A stretch of 64,000 nucleotides of DNA from Halalkalibacter alkalisediminis (GTDB lineage: Bacteria; Bacillota; Bacilli; Bacillales; Bacillaceae_D), in assembly GCF_028610705.1 (NCBI RefSeq), contig NZ_JAQQWT010000002.1:248001-312000 (forward strand), in the 5' to 3' direction. Made by a program: the position numbers and the translations under genes. The notes under the pieces were generated by a model. The model had not been told where the DNA came from, searched no databases, and saw only the letters and a list, made by a program, of their open reading frames with translations. Shown piece by piece: positions 51,169 through 62,750 of the stretch. Every line of letters begins with the position of its first letter. Within the stretch, counting starts at the first letter, position 1.

Positions 51169-51369
51169 ATGGGAAAATTGCTTACATTATTAACAACAAT
51201 GGTTTTGGCTTTCGTTATCGTTCCTGGACAGATTCTAGCGGCAGGAGGCGGCGGTGCTGAGGATGCAGCTCACGCTGAGCCATCAGGTTTACTTTTGGCC
51301 ACATTAACAATTATGTCCATTTTAACAATGGTTGTAATGATTTTTTTCTCGTTTCGTGATAACGGCTAA
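51169..51369 (+). CDS. Small membrane protein, 66 aa
   Basis: An N-terminal hydrophobic segment (LLTLLTTMVLAFVIVPGQIL, possibly a cleavable signal ending AAGGGG), a short acidic/His linker (GGAEDAAHAEPSG), and a second membrane span (LLLATLTIMSILTMVVMIFF) before a short FSFRDNG tail. ATG 51169 follows AAGGAGGGTTG. It has its own promoter and terminator. Family not recognised; the size and layout suggest a small regulatory subunit or membrane peptide. Confidence 0.75.
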   Translation: MGKLLTLLTTMVLAFVIVPGQILAAGGGGAEDAAHAEPSGLLLATLTIMSILTMVVMIFFSFRDNG

Positions 51370-51385
51370 TAGCTAATCGCAAGTG

Positions 51386-51422
51386 AACGTGGACAAGCGA
51401 AAGATTTGTCCACGTTTTTTAT
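51386..51422 (+). terminator. Terminator after the 66-aa membrane protein gene
   Basis: AACGTGGACAA pairs with TTGTCCACGTT, followed by TTTTT. Confidence 0.9.
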
Positions 51423-51454
51423 TGTTAAAAAAGATTTTTGGAGGAGAGAGAAAC

Positions 51455-52099
51455 ATGATTTGGGACATTTTAACACTCATTGGAACTGTAGCCTTTGCAC
51501 TTAGTGGTGCAATCGTAGCTATGGAAGAAGATTATGATTTAATGGGTGTATACATCTTAGGTTTAGTTACTGCTTTTGGAGGAGGAGCGATTCGTAATTT
51601 GTTAATTGGTCTCCCTGTGTCAGCATTGTGGGAACAAGGCTCTTTTTTTATAATCGCGGTTATTGTCATGAGTATCGCTTTTATCTTTCCAACCATATTA
51701 TTTAATCATTGGGTTAAATTCCATCTTCTTTTTGATGCAATTGGTCTTTCTGCATTTGCGATTCAAGGAGCTTTATATGCAACAGAAATGGGACACCCCC
51801 TTTCTGCGATCATAGTAGCGGCAGCTCTTACAGGGGCAGGTGGCGGTATGGTCCGCGATGTACTTGCGGGAAGAAAGCCACTTATTCTTCAAAAGGAGAT
51901 TTATATCGGGTGGGCGATGCTAGCGGGTGTTGTTGTGGGGCTTGACCTTCTTTCAGGGCCTATAGGATTAACCATATTATTTATTAGTGTGATTATCCTG
52001 CGAATGCTTTCCGTTCATTTACAATGGCAGCTACCTCGTAGAAAGATCACCGGTATAGTTAGGAATGGGGAAAAGAGTTTAGAAAAGAGTTTAAATTAG
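51455..52099 (+). CDS. TRIC-family cation channel protein (YvgT/UPF0126)
   Basis: Membrane protein of 214 residues with two internally similar halves, each of three spans: IGTVAFALSGAIVAMEEDYD...GGGAIRNLLIG and DAIGLSAFAIQGALYATEMG...GGGMVRDVLAGR. The glycine-rich GGG-x-(I/M)-R motifs are the pore signature of prokaryotic TRIC channels, which form trimeric monovalent-cation channels. Start ATG 51455 follows TTGGAGGAGAG; an upstream extension lies over the previous terminator. Single gene. Confidence 0.92.
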   Translation: MIWDILTLIGTVAFALSGAIVAMEEDYDLMGVYILGLVTAFGGGAIRNLLIGLPVSALWEQGSFFIIAVIVMSIAFIFPTILFNHWVKFHLLFDAIGLSAFAIQGALYATEMGHPLSAIIVAAALTGAGGGMVRDVLAGRKPLILQKEIYIGWAMLAGVVVGLDLLSGPIGLTILFISVIILRMLSVHLQWQLPRRKITGIVRNGEKSLEKSLN

Positions 52100-52108
52100 G
52101 TGGATCAT

Positions 52109-52154
52109 AAAAAAGGTTGTCGAAAAGGAGTGCTCACCTTTTCGACAACCTTTA
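52109..52154. terminator. Strong bidirectional terminator
   Basis: AAAGGTTGTCGAAAAGG pairs perfectly with CCTTTTCGACAACCTTT around eight bases, between the TRIC gene and the converging yppE-like gene. Confidence 0.95.
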
Positions 52155-52161
52155 TCAATAC

Positions 52162-52530
52162 TTATTTGTCAATTGCTCCTAACATTTGATTTAATACGTA
52201 TTCTACGGACTTAAACGTTTCCATTTGTCTTTTTTTACTGGTTTCTTTATAAAACGATTTAATAGCTACAATTTCAAGATTTTCTTCCGTTTGTTGAAGT
52301 TGACTAGGATGAAGATGCAGCGGTTTTTCTTTTTGGACAAACTCTTGTGCTAGTGGCATCCACAGATCACGTACCTTTGCCATGTCTTCGGCAAAAGGTT
52401 TGACTACTCCAAAAAAATCAACCTCCCCCTCTTCCTCTCTAGCTTTTATATAATATTCTTCAGCCTTTTTATTTAAACGGATTAATGCATTTGTTAGATA
52501 TTTTAATTCGGAACGGGTCATTTCGTTCAT
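52162..52530 (-). CDS. yppE: YppE-like DUF1798 protein
   Basis: Four-helix-bundle type protein of 122 residues, function unknown. Family features: VKPFAEDMAKVRDLWMPLAQ (about residues 43-62), LHLHPSQLQQTEENLE, and the C-terminal FYKETSKKRQMETFKSVEYV. B. subtilis yppE lies near recU, as here, which supports the call. Two lesser-conserved neighbours of that region (yppD, yppF) are not seen. It follows the racA-like gene by 41 bp on the same strand. Confidence 0.88.
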   Translation of the reverse strand: MNEMTRSELKYLTNALIRLNKKAEEYYIKAREEEGEVDFFGVVKPFAEDMAKVRDLWMPLAQEFVQKEKPLHLHPSQLQQTEENLEIVAIKSFYKETSKKRQMETFKSVEYVLNQMLGAIDK

Positions 52531-52571
52531 TTCGCACCTCCGTTCCTCATCTTAGCAAATCAATCTCTAAC

Positions 52572-53108
52572 TTAAAAGGAAAAGATCTGCATAAGTGAAC
52601 GCCATTTATTTTTATTGACACTTCCGCCAACAGCCATTGGGAGCTCACGCTCTTCAGGGATGTTATGATCCTGCATACGATTCTCAATTTTATTTAAACG
52701 TCCCTCTAAGTTTTTAATCATTTTCATCATATCCTCTAATTCTGAACGGTGCTTAAGCAATTGATAACTAACTACCTCATCTGCTTTTTGAGACAACTTA
52801 CGATCTAACTCGCCGACACGAGTTATAACCTCTTCTAATTTTTCTTCATAAGTTGCTGTTTTAATGTTAAGTTCATTCTTTTCCATTTGGTTTAGCCCCA
52901 TTCCTAATTGGATCTCCTTCATTTTCTTTCCTTGTTGAAGTTGAATCTGAACTTCACGCATCGTCTCCACATGCTCTTGGGTGAATAAGAAATGACCATG
53001 TTCATTTGTCTCACATACAAGACCAAAATATTTCGCCCACCGTTGTACCGTTGTTGGATTAACACCCAATACCTCAGATACCTCTTTTGTTTTCAAAGCA
53101 GTCTTCAT
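52572..53108 (-). CDS. racA: RacA-like chromosome-anchoring protein
   Basis: Sporulation protein that binds origin-proximal DNA and ties it to the cell pole through DivIVA. 178 residues in the RacA layout: MerR-type helix-turn-helix at residues about 5-65 (VSEVLGVNPTTVQRWAKYFG, NEHGHFLFTQEHVETMREVQ), a coiled coil at about 80-150 (YEEKLEEVITRVGELDRKL, ELEDMMKMIKNLEGRL), and a basic hydrophobic tail (KNKWRSLMQIFSF). It lies beside recU/yppE here. A generic MerR-like coiled-coil regulator is the alternative. Confidence 0.75.
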   Translation of the reverse strand: MKTALKTKEVSEVLGVNPTTVQRWAKYFGLVCETNEHGHFLFTQEHVETMREVQIQLQQGKKMKEIQLGMGLNQMEKNELNIKTATYEEKLEEVITRVGELDRKLSQKADEVVSYQLLKHRSELEDMMKMIKNLEGRLNKIENRMQDHNIPEERELPMAVGGSVNKNKWRSLMQIFSF

Positions 53109-53283
53109 GTAACGAACCTCCCATTTTTTCTTCTTGCAAACGAATTCGTCTCAACACTCACATATCCCTCCACCCCTGACAAAACTAGAATTAATTCGTC
53201 AAAGAAAGTGGAAAAATTCTTTCTGACGTGAAGGAAGTTCGCATTTTGACAAAACTTGTAAGCATTTGTTGAGGTTCGTCATG

Positions 53284-53313
53284 CATGGAGAACTCATCCC
53301 TCTCACATACTAC
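53284..53313 (+). promoter_or_regulatory. Sigma-G (forespore) promoter
   Basis: GCATG, 18 bp, CATACTA fits the sigma-G consensus (GHATR, 17-18 bp, CATWHTA) at every defined position. It lies 30 bp before the 39-aa gene. Confidence 0.65.
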
Positions 53314-53343
53314 TTTTGAACACCAAAAAGGGAGGCTATTCAA

Positions 53344-53463
53344 ATGAACCAAAACAACAAGCAACAAACAGAAGGTAATACACACGACAAAACAAAACAA
53401 CAACGCAAGGAAGGCTATACTGGGGACAAAAAACTAGGTGGGCCAAATCGTCCCGCTGAGTAG
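53344..53463 (+). CDS. Small probable spore protein, 39 aa
   Basis: Encodes 39 very hydrophilic residues: an Asn/Gln/Lys-rich first half (MNQNNKQQTEGNTHDK) and a second half EGYTGDKKLGGPNRPAE. It has no hydrophobic core, like small acid-soluble spore proteins, and I have a vague memory of GPNRP endings among minor Bacillus spore proteins, but cannot name a family. AAAGGGAGGC precedes the ATG, a sigma-G promoter lies upstream and a terminator follows. Forespore expression is therefore the main functional clue. Confidence 0.7.
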   Translation: MNQNNKQQTEGNTHDKTKQQRKEGYTGDKKLGGPNRPAE

Positions 53464-53525
53464 TAAGTGGTTTTAATTGCCCATCAATAAAAAATGGAAC
53501 AAATGAACTCAGATCTTATGATTCG

Positions 53526-53572
53526 TTGTCTTAAACAGTCAAGTTATTGACTATTTGAGACAACTTTTTTTA
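53526..53572 (+). terminator. Terminator of the 39-aa gene, overlapping the end of yppC
   Basis: TTGTCT.AAA.AGTCAA pairs with TTGACT.TTT.AGACAA, followed by seven Ts on the + strand. The descending arm lies over the last codons of the converging yppC gene. Confidence 0.85.
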
Positions 53573-54494
53573 TCTTTTGAATGAGAAATAATTCTACCCA
53601 TTTACGATGTAGCCATGACGTTCGTTCCACAGGTATACTTGTTTGAATTGGCTTCAAATAGCGACTTGGTTGAAGTACTGTCTCAGACCAATCCTTTCTC
53701 TCCGACCAATGGTGGGATACGACCGGATAAACGTCTCGTAATATAGGACTTGTGTTCCCAGTAGACCAATTCATAAACTGTTCATAATCATCTCTAGAAC
53801 CTGTTGGTACGGTTTGGATTGTAAATTTGTAAATGTCTTCATGAATGAAAGGATGAAATAACAATTGCTGCAGTTGTTTCCCTAACCAAATTCGAGCTTT
53901 TACACTCTTGAAATTTCTTACATATAAACCATATACCTCTCCTTTTACTGTCGGAAAAATAACATAGCTCATATGTGCATGTTCTTCCAAAATGTAAAGG
54001 AGAGAAGAGAACACTTTCTTTCTATACAATGGATTTTTCATGACTGTTTCCTCAATCATATGTTGCTCATTGATAATCAAAGCTGTACAAAGTCTTTCTC
54101 CATCTCGGTTTTCAAAATAATACTTCCATTCCTTTTGCATAAACTTTGAAACCCCTAAACAATTAAGGAGGTCATAATTCGGATAACTTTCTGATTTGAC
54201 CCACTCATACCAAAGTAACTGAGGGTATGCGTCGGCAAATATGGTCCAGTTTGCCCGTTCATATGTTTGAAACAATAAATCTCTATAACGATTCGTTAAT
54301 AATGTTTGAAACCATTTGCTTTTAAGATCCGTCATATTCCAGCCAGCATTCCTTGACACAATTCCAGCTAATAAAGGCCATTTGATCTCTGGGTGCCTTT
54401 TGTAAAATTGTTCATAAAATTCGGTACGTGAAATATTATCTTTGTTACCTTGTTTCGTTTTCTTTAGAATTTGTTCATGAATCTCCGCTAACAT
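53544..54494 (-). CDS. yppC: YppC-like DUF2515 protein
   Basis: 316-residue soluble protein of unknown function. Family features: SRTEFYEQFYKRHPEIKWPL (about 22-41), LLAGIVSRNAGWNMTDLKS, and LLWYEWVKSESYPNYDLLNC. Divergent from recU, as in B. subtilis where yppC lies next to recU. GAGGGTG precedes the ATG. Its 3' end is inside the terminator of the converging small spore gene. Confidence 0.9.
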   Translation of the reverse strand: MLAEIHEQILKKTKQGNKDNISRTEFYEQFYKRHPEIKWPLLAGIVSRNAGWNMTDLKSKWFQTLLTNRYRDLLFQTYERANWTIFADAYPQLLWYEWVKSESYPNYDLLNCLGVSKFMQKEWKYYFENRDGERLCTALIINEQHMIEETVMKNPLYRKKVFSSLLYILEEHAHMSYVIFPTVKGEVYGLYVRNFKSVKARIWLGKQLQQLLFHPFIHEDIYKFTIQTVPTGSRDDYEQFMNWSTGNTSPILRDVYPVVSHHWSERKDWSETVLQPSRYLKPIQTSIPVERTSWLHRKWVELFLIQKIKKVVSNSQ

Positions 54495-54654
54495 ACGTGC
54501 ACCCTCTTTTGTCGTTCATCGTTTCTTCATAAATTTCTACCTTCTAAGTGTCTATTTATGGTAAGATTATGTGATGGAATCTAATTATACTTTCTTCAGT
54601 TCTTAGATAATCCATGCATGCATAGATATTTGTTTGGAAAGGTTTGTGAGTGAG

Positions 54655-55263
54655 ATGGCGATACGTTATCCAAACGGACGGCAATTTAAAGGGCCCAGTG
54701 CCTCAAAGAAAGCATCACAAAGAGAGATAACTTATAGCAATCGAGGAATGACACTGGAAGAAGATTTAAATGAGACAAATCAATTTTACTTAGAGAAAAA
54801 ACGGGCTGTCATTCATAAAAAACCAACTCCAGTCCAAATTGTTCAAGTTGATTACCCTAAAAGAAGTGCTGCCGTTATTAAAGAAGCTTACTTTAAGCAA
54901 GCTTCTACAACAGACTACAATGGAGTCTATCGCGGTCATTATCTTGACTTTGAAGCGAAAGAAACTAAAAACAAAACTTCTTTTCCATTGCAAAACTTTC
55001 ATGACCATCAAATTGAGCACATGAAACAAGTCATGATCCAAAACGGAATCGCCTTCGTCATTCTAAGGTTTTCAATAACAGACGAAGTCTATTTACTTGA
55101 TGCGAGCCACTTAATACAATTTTACGATCAAAAAAAGTCCTCAAGAAAATCTATTCGCAAATCAGATATTGAAAAATACGGGTATTTGATTAAAATAGGA
55201 TATCATCCACGGATTGATTATTTACAGGTGATTGACTCTGTTTATTTTAAGGACGAGTCATAA
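54655..55263 (+). CDS. recU: Holliday junction resolvase RecU
   Basis: Dimeric Mg-dependent resolvase for recombination repair and chromosome segregation. 202 residues: [11 protein letters not shown] start, [19 protein letters not shown] (about 30-48), the PD-(D/E)xK active site in [21 protein letters not shown] with catalytic Asp, Glu and Lys, and [14 protein letters not shown] (stalk). Very close to the B. subtilis protein. Start ATG 54655 (MAIRYPNG); a TTG at 54634 adds unconserved residues. First gene of the recU-ponA operon, 26 bp before ponA. Confidence 0.97.
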   Translation: MAIRYPNGRQFKGPSASKKASQREITYSNRGMTLEEDLNETNQFYLEKKRAVIHKKPTPVQIVQVDYPKRSAAVIKEAYFKQASTTDYNGVYRGHYLDFEAKETKNKTSFPLQNFHDHQIEHMKQVMIQNGIAFVILRFSITDEVYLLDASHLIQFYDQKKSSRKSIRKSDIEKYGYLIKIGYHPRIDYLQVIDSVYFKDES

Positions 55264-55289
55264 ACTTACCGAGGAAAAGGAGAAAAACG

Positions 55290-57881
<2,592 letters not shown>

Positions 57882-57883
57882 GG

Positions 57884-57916
57884 AAAAGACCCGCATATAA
57901 TTGCGGGTCTTTTTAT
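57884..57916. terminator. Terminator of the recU-ponA operon
   Basis: AAAAGACCCGCA pairs with TGCGGGTCTTTT, followed by T; next to the stop of the converging dynA. Confidence 0.92.
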
Positions 57917-57918
57917 TG

Positions 57919-60900
57919 CTACAATGCTTGAAGCTCGTTGCTTTCTTTTGCCAATGATTCCACATGCTTAGGATCAGCCAAAGCCTCAAATCTCTCAAGT
58001 TCACGAACTAGCCCCTCGCGGAGTTTTTCTTTGGCTAGTTTCATTTCATTTTCAAATTTTTCATCAAGCAAGGCCAGGGTTTGTTGTTCGATGGTGCGCA
58101 AAGCTGAACTAGATTGCTCCGTTCCCTTCTCGACAAGAACCTCTTTTAACTTTTTAAGTTGGCCCTCTTCAAAGAACGATTTTGCCGAATGAAAATAAGT
58201 TTTAAACTCTTCTAATTCAACAGTAATAAATCTCTCTGTCTTTTTTAGAGGAATATCTTGTTGGTCTCCTTCGTACGATGCTTGAAATACAGGAAAATCA
58301 GCACGAATTTGTTTAATCGTTTCAGCCATCCAATCTTCAATTGCGTTAGACAAAGCAATTTCAATTCGAGTTAATGTCGCTTGTATCTCCTGCTTAATAA
58401 AGTGCTCCCCTTCACTTCTCCATTCTTGAAGTGCACTAATCAAAGCTTTTTGTTGAGCGCGCTTACTAGCACCTACGACTGTTGTCACATTAACCGCTTC
58501 AGAAAATTGATCTCCTAAAACGTATCGAACCCGATCTCTTAAAAATAAGAATAGCTGATTCACTTCTTGTGTACTTGTTTGATACGCCGTTAAAGGCTTT
58601 ATATCGTCCAATTTCTTTTGCCAAATTGAAATCGCTGCAACAATTTTATTTCGTTCCTCTTCTCTTCCCTTTTCCTCTCCTGTTGCATATTCTAAGCCCT
58701 TCCTTAACATCGCTTTATACCTAGTTAACTCTTCTCCTAATAACTCAAAGCTTAATCGTTTAAGTTCTGTAATCGTTTTATCATAAAACGATTTTTCAAA
58801 AATAGTAAATAATTCATCTCCGTCTCCTTGCTGTTGCTTCCCTTTTAAGCCTTGCTTGCTTGAGAGAGGATATAGGCGAGGCTCATTCAGGCCATTTTGA
58901 ATCAATTGGTCGTACACATGTTTTCGTACCCCATTTAATTCATATGGGCTATGAGCCAAATCAGCAGCATTTAAGATGAAATAAAGTTTATCTGTACGAA
59001 AACCTTCATTCACCTTTGCCATTTGCTGCAAGAATTGTTGGTCTGCTTTGGAAAAAGCATGATTGTAATAGGTTAAATAAAAAATCGCATCTGAGTCCCT
59101 TAGCTGCTTAAATGCAACATTCGTATGTCTACCGTGAATCGAATTAACACCTGGTGTATCAACTAGAATGATTCCTTGCTCGGTTAAAGGACAATCATAG
59201 TAAAGTGTCACCTGATCAATTAAACAAGCATCGTGTTCGTTTGCGACAAATGGTTGAAGTTCTTGTAATTTCACTTCAAAAGATGAACCTAATTCCCATT
59301 TCCCGTCTGCCAAACTATTTTTCAATGTTAAGAGATACGATTGATATGTTTTTTGCCAACTTGTCGTTACTGTAGGATCTTCTTTCCATGACACTAGTGA
59401 TTCAATGGTTACTTCTGTGTCTAATTGCTCTCCCACTGATTTAATTTCATCTGATAATTGTTGTTTTGATTTCACTTGTACAATAGCTGTTCCAGAAGCA
59501 TGATTTTTATCAGATCGTTTTACAATATTAACTGTTGCAGTAGTCGGATGCGGAGAAACTGGTAAAACAGTATCGCCAAGCAGCGCATTGGCAAAACTAG
59601 ATTTACCTGCACTAAAAGCACCGAATAAAGAGATCGTAAATGTCTGCTCCTTAAAACGTTGAATTCGTTCTAGTAACATCGATCGTTCAAAATCAAATCT
59701 TTCTTTTACTTGATATTGTTGAAGCACAGTACGTAGTTGTTGAATCCATTCATTTGCTTGCTCTTGGTTAAAATCATTTATGACAACATCTTCTTGTTGC
59801 CAATCCGTATTAATGACTGACTCATCAGGTAAAGTAATCGATGACACTGAAGCTGATACTTTAAATTCAGGTATATCTTTCTCCATTGCTTCTACTAGAA
59901 CTCGTTCAAACCCTCCAGCATCTTGGTATTGGTTTACTCGTTCTGAGTGTTCTTCGATAGCCGTATCAAAGCTATCCTCAATCTTAATTAATTGCATGGC
60001 AAACACATCAATATCATGAAGTTGCTCGAGCTCTTTTTCTACGTCCTCTTGTTCTTGTTCCCAATGATCTTGCATACCTATAGCCATTATATTGATAATA
60101 GATGCTGCCTTTTGACGAAGTATTTTAATGATTGTTGCTGTACGATCTTTCGTAAAAGTATATACATATTCTCTGTTTTTAGGCCCAGGCTGCACAGCTT
60201 CTTTGAAAAATTGCTCATCAATCGTTACATGAAGTTGATTTAATTCAGTCTCAACCTGTTCTCGATTAGTTAATAAAGTAAAATCATAGGAGTGAAATAG
60301 TTTATGCAGATGAAATTCTAACTGGCTTTTTACTTTATCTTGTGTTTCTTCTAATAGGCGTTTTAGCCTAACTTCTTGTTCTTCTTGTGTTTTCTTTTTT
60401 GTAAACAATAATCCTACTTTAAAACTTGGATCCATGCTTTCAAGCCAACTTCTTACTAGTTCTGTTGTTGTATAAGGAAAAACCGTTACATCCTTTACGA
60501 TTTTCTGCCATTCCCTTTCGAAACTTTCTTCAAATAACTTCTTTGCATGAATGGCTTGTTCATAGCTTATCGCTAACGTTTGTCTTCGATCTAATTGTTT
60601 CAAAGAAAAGCCTTGCTGTTTCATTTCTTCCTTTACTTGATCTAATTCATCTTCTTTTTCTTCTTCAAGTCGATTAATGATACTTAGATAAAACCCTTGT
60701 TGTAAACGCTGTTTGGCGAAAGGAAGTAGTTCTTGCCCCCGATATAAAATAGCCTTCATTTCTCTTTCAAATTGCGCTAATTGATTCAGGGGATGTTGCC
60801 TCGCTTTCATGCTTGTATAGCGTAATTTAAGGATGTTAATTCCCCATGAAGCAAACGTATCACGAATCGATTGATCGAATTCTTGAAAAGAAAGTTCCCC

Positions 60901-61488
60901 GTCATCATGTTTATCAATTTGATTGACAACTAAGTATAATGGTTTCTTTTCATCCGATAATTGTTTTAAAAAGGTTAAATTCGTTTCAGACTGAACGTGA
61001 TTATAATCCATTACATAACAGATGAAATCTGTTGTGTAAAGCGCTTCCAACGTTACCGCCTGATGGGTTGGGTCTGTAGAATCGACCCCTGGAGTGTCAT
61101 AAATCCAACTATTATCTCCTAAGAACGGTAAGGGTGCTTGAATGGTTATGGATGAGATTTCTGCACCATTCATTCCCCATTCTCTAACTCGTTGCCATGG
61201 AATTTCCCCATCCCAACTTGTTTGTTCACCCTCAATCGATTGAACCGTTAAGCTCAAGTTTCCATTTTTAATTCCAATAATGTTTGCGCTTGTAGGAATG
61301 GGACTTGTTGGCAACATTTCTGCGCCTAATAAATGATTAAGAATCGTCGATTTTCCAGCAGAGAAATGACCACAAAAAGCTACTTGAAAGCTGTTATTTT
61401 GTGCTTTACCTTCCATTAATTGCTGACGCTCACGTTCTTTTTCTGTTATTTTCGTTACTTTTATCATTGAATCTAATGCTTTGCTCAT
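57919..61488 (-). CDS. dynA: Bacterial dynamin DynA (two fused dynamin modules)
   Basis: Membrane-remodelling GTPase that tethers and fuses membranes and protects against phage and antibiotics in Bacillus. 1189 residues, two dynamin units in tandem. First GTPase: P-loop CGHFSAGKSTIL (about 39-50), switch IYDTPGVDST, and NQIDKHD. Second: FGAFSAGKSSF (about 625), VDTPGVNSIHG, and LNAADLAH. Long helical stalk regions follow each. Length and order match B. subtilis DynA (YpbR, 1193 aa). Single gene on the minus strand, converging with ponA. Confidence 0.95.
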   Translation of the reverse strand: MSKALDSMIKVTKITEKERERQQLMEGKAQNNSFQVAFCGHFSAGKSTILNHLLGAEMLPTSPIPTSANIIGIKNGNLSLTVQSIEGEQTSWDGEIPWQRVREWGMNGAEISSITIQAPLPFLGDNSWIYDTPGVDSTDPTHQAVTLEALYTTDFICYVMDYNHVQSETNLTFLKQLSDEKKPLYLVVNQIDKHDDGELSFQEFDQSIRDTFASWGINILKLRYTSMKARQHPLNQLAQFEREMKAILYRGQELLPFAKQRLQQGFYLSIINRLEEEKEDELDQVKEEMKQQGFSLKQLDRRQTLAISYEQAIHAKKLFEESFEREWQKIVKDVTVFPYTTTELVRSWLESMDPSFKVGLLFTKKKTQEEQEVRLKRLLEETQDKVKSQLEFHLHKLFHSYDFTLLTNREQVETELNQLHVTIDEQFFKEAVQPGPKNREYVYTFTKDRTATIIKILRQKAASIINIMAIGMQDHWEQEQEDVEKELEQLHDIDVFAMQLIKIEDSFDTAIEEHSERVNQYQDAGGFERVLVEAMEKDIPEFKVSASVSSITLPDESVINTDWQQEDVVINDFNQEQANEWIQQLRTVLQQYQVKERFDFERSMLLERIQRFKEQTFTISLFGAFSAGKSSFANALLGDTVLPVSPHPTTATVNIVKRSDKNHASGTAIVQVKSKQQLSDEIKSVGEQLDTEVTIESLVSWKEDPTVTTSWQKTYQSYLLTLKNSLADGKWELGSSFEVKLQELQPFVANEHDACLIDQVTLYYDCPLTEQGIILVDTPGVNSIHGRHTNVAFKQLRDSDAIFYLTYYNHAFSKADQQFLQQMAKVNEGFRTDKLYFILNAADLAHSPYELNGVRKHVYDQLIQNGLNEPRLYPLSSKQGLKGKQQQGDGDELFTIFEKSFYDKTITELKRLSFELLGEELTRYKAMLRKGLEYATGEEKGREEERNKIVAAISIWQKKLDDIKPLTAYQTSTQEVNQLFLFLRDRVRYVLGDQFSEAVNVTTVVGASKRAQQKALISALQEWRSEGEHFIKQEIQATLTRIEIALSNAIEDWMAETIKQIRADFPVFQASYEGDQQDIPLKKTERFITVELEEFKTYFHSAKSFFEEGQLKKLKEVLVEKGTEQSSSALRTIEQQTLALLDEKFENEMKLAKEKLREGLVRELERFEALADPKHVESLAKESNELQAL

Positions 61489-61543
61489 CTCAACACCTAC
61501 TCTTTTCTAGCTTATTCTATGTATTCTGATTATTGTATTAGTG

Positions 61544-61575
61544 AAAGAAGGATCTAGTGCGAGATCCTTCTTTTT
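61544..61575 (-). terminator. Terminator of the nth-ypoC unit
   Basis: AAAGAAGGATC pairs with GATCCTTCTTT around eight bases, right after the ypoC stop; it insulates dynA, which needs its own promoter in 61489-61543. Confidence 0.85.
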
Positions 61576-61577
61576 AT

Positions 61578-62075
61578 TTAAGTAATATGTTCAAGTAATT
61601 TTATTTTAGCGTATGTTTTTCGTACTTCTAGATATAAAGCTCTTAACTGTGTAAATGATTGATATTGACTCGGATGCCGAAGGACAAAATCTAATCGTTC
61701 TTCGCAATTAATTGGTTTAAACTTAATGTGTGCAAGATCTTGCTCAAGTTGAGTTAGTCCTGATAAAGTCTTATCATTCATCCAAAATAAACAATCAATA
61801 AAAGCCGCAGACATAAAAATCATAACAGGTCTAGCTTCTTTCGTATTACGTTCGCGGAATAACATTGTGAGTGTTTGTTCTTCTTCACTCCACCATTCTA
61901 GTAGTACCGGAATAATTTCATGCTTATTTTTCCAGTACTTCTGGTCCTTTACCATATCGTAATAAAAAGGAATCGTTCGACAAATTTCTTTAAATGAATT
62001 CTTTAAATCCGGTAAAGAGACCATTTTTTGTTGATAAAAAGGTTGAATCTGAAATGAATCTGGTATTTGAATCAT
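61578..62075 (-). CDS. ypoC: YpoC-like protein
   Basis: 165-residue soluble protein of unknown function that follows nth in Bacillus. Recognisable by PFYYDMVKDQKYW, PVLLEWWSEEEQTLTMLFRE and the C-terminal LVRHPSQ-like FVLRHPSQYQSFTQLRALY. It overlaps nth by 4 bp (ATGA), so it is translationally coupled. The position after nth and before the ponA/recU region is the best evidence. Confidence 0.85.
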   Translation of the reverse strand: MIQIPDSFQIQPFYQQKMVSLPDLKNSFKEICRTIPFYYDMVKDQKYWKNKHEIIPVLLEWWSEEEQTLTMLFRERNTKEARPVMIFMSAAFIDCLFWMNDKTLSGLTQLEQDLAHIKFKPINCEERLDFVLRHPSQYQSFTQLRALYLEVRKTYAKIKLLEHIT

Positions 62076-62728
62076 TTTTTCTCCCTTGCTTTCATTCGCT
62101 TCTTGCCTTCACGACAACTCTCAAGTAAAGGACAGGTCTCACATCGCGGAGACTGAGCTTTACAATGATAACGTCCGAAAAAAATGAGTTGATGATGAGA
62201 ATCAGACCATCTTTCTGCAGGGATTTTTTTCATTAGTGATTCCTCTACTTGAAGAACACTATCTTTCCACCGACAAATGGCAAGACGCTTTGATACGCGT
62301 TCTACATGCGTATCAACCGCAATGGCCGGTACACCGAATGCAACCGACGTTACAACGTTGGCTGTTTTACGTCCCACACCTGCTAGCTTTACAAGTTCAT
62401 CTCTTTCTTTCGGTACTTCCCCATTATACTCTTCAATTAACATTTGACACAGCTTTTTTATATTTTTCGCCTTACTGCGAAAAAGTCCAATCGACCTGAT
62501 GTCTTGCTCTAGTTTTTCTAATGGAACGGCTAAATAATCCTCAGGTTGCTTGTACTTTGCAAATAATGAAGGCGTAACCTTATTAACAAGCGCATCCGTA
62601 CATTGTGCAGAAAGAAGAACTGCAATAACTAACTCAAACGGATTCGAATGTGTAAGTTCGCATTCTGCATCAGGATACATTTCGGCAATGACGTCAAGAG
62701 CCTCTATCGTTTGTTTCTTTGATAACAT
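62072..62728 (-). CDS. nth: Endonuclease III
   Basis: DNA glycosylase/AP lyase that removes oxidised pyrimidines. 218 residues: helix-hairpin-helix LAGVGRKTANVV with the catalytic Lys (about residue 121), the catalytic Asp in AVDTHVERVSKRL (about 139), and the 4Fe-4S ligands C-x6-C-x2-C-x5-C near the C-terminus (CKAQSPRCETCPLLESC). GGGAGAGAAG precedes the ATG. Follows dnaD by 22 bp. Confidence 0.97.
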   Translation of the reverse strand: MLSKKQTIEALDVIAEMYPDAECELTHSNPFELVIAVLLSAQCTDALVNKVTPSLFAKYKQPEDYLAVPLEKLEQDIRSIGLFRSKAKNIKKLCQMLIEEYNGEVPKERDELVKLAGVGRKTANVVTSVAFGVPAIAVDTHVERVSKRLAICRWKDSVLQVEESLMKKIPAERWSDSHHQLIFFGRYHCKAQSPRCETCPLLESCREGKKRMKAREKK

Positions 62729-62750
62729 CTTTCTTCTCTCCCTATTTTCC

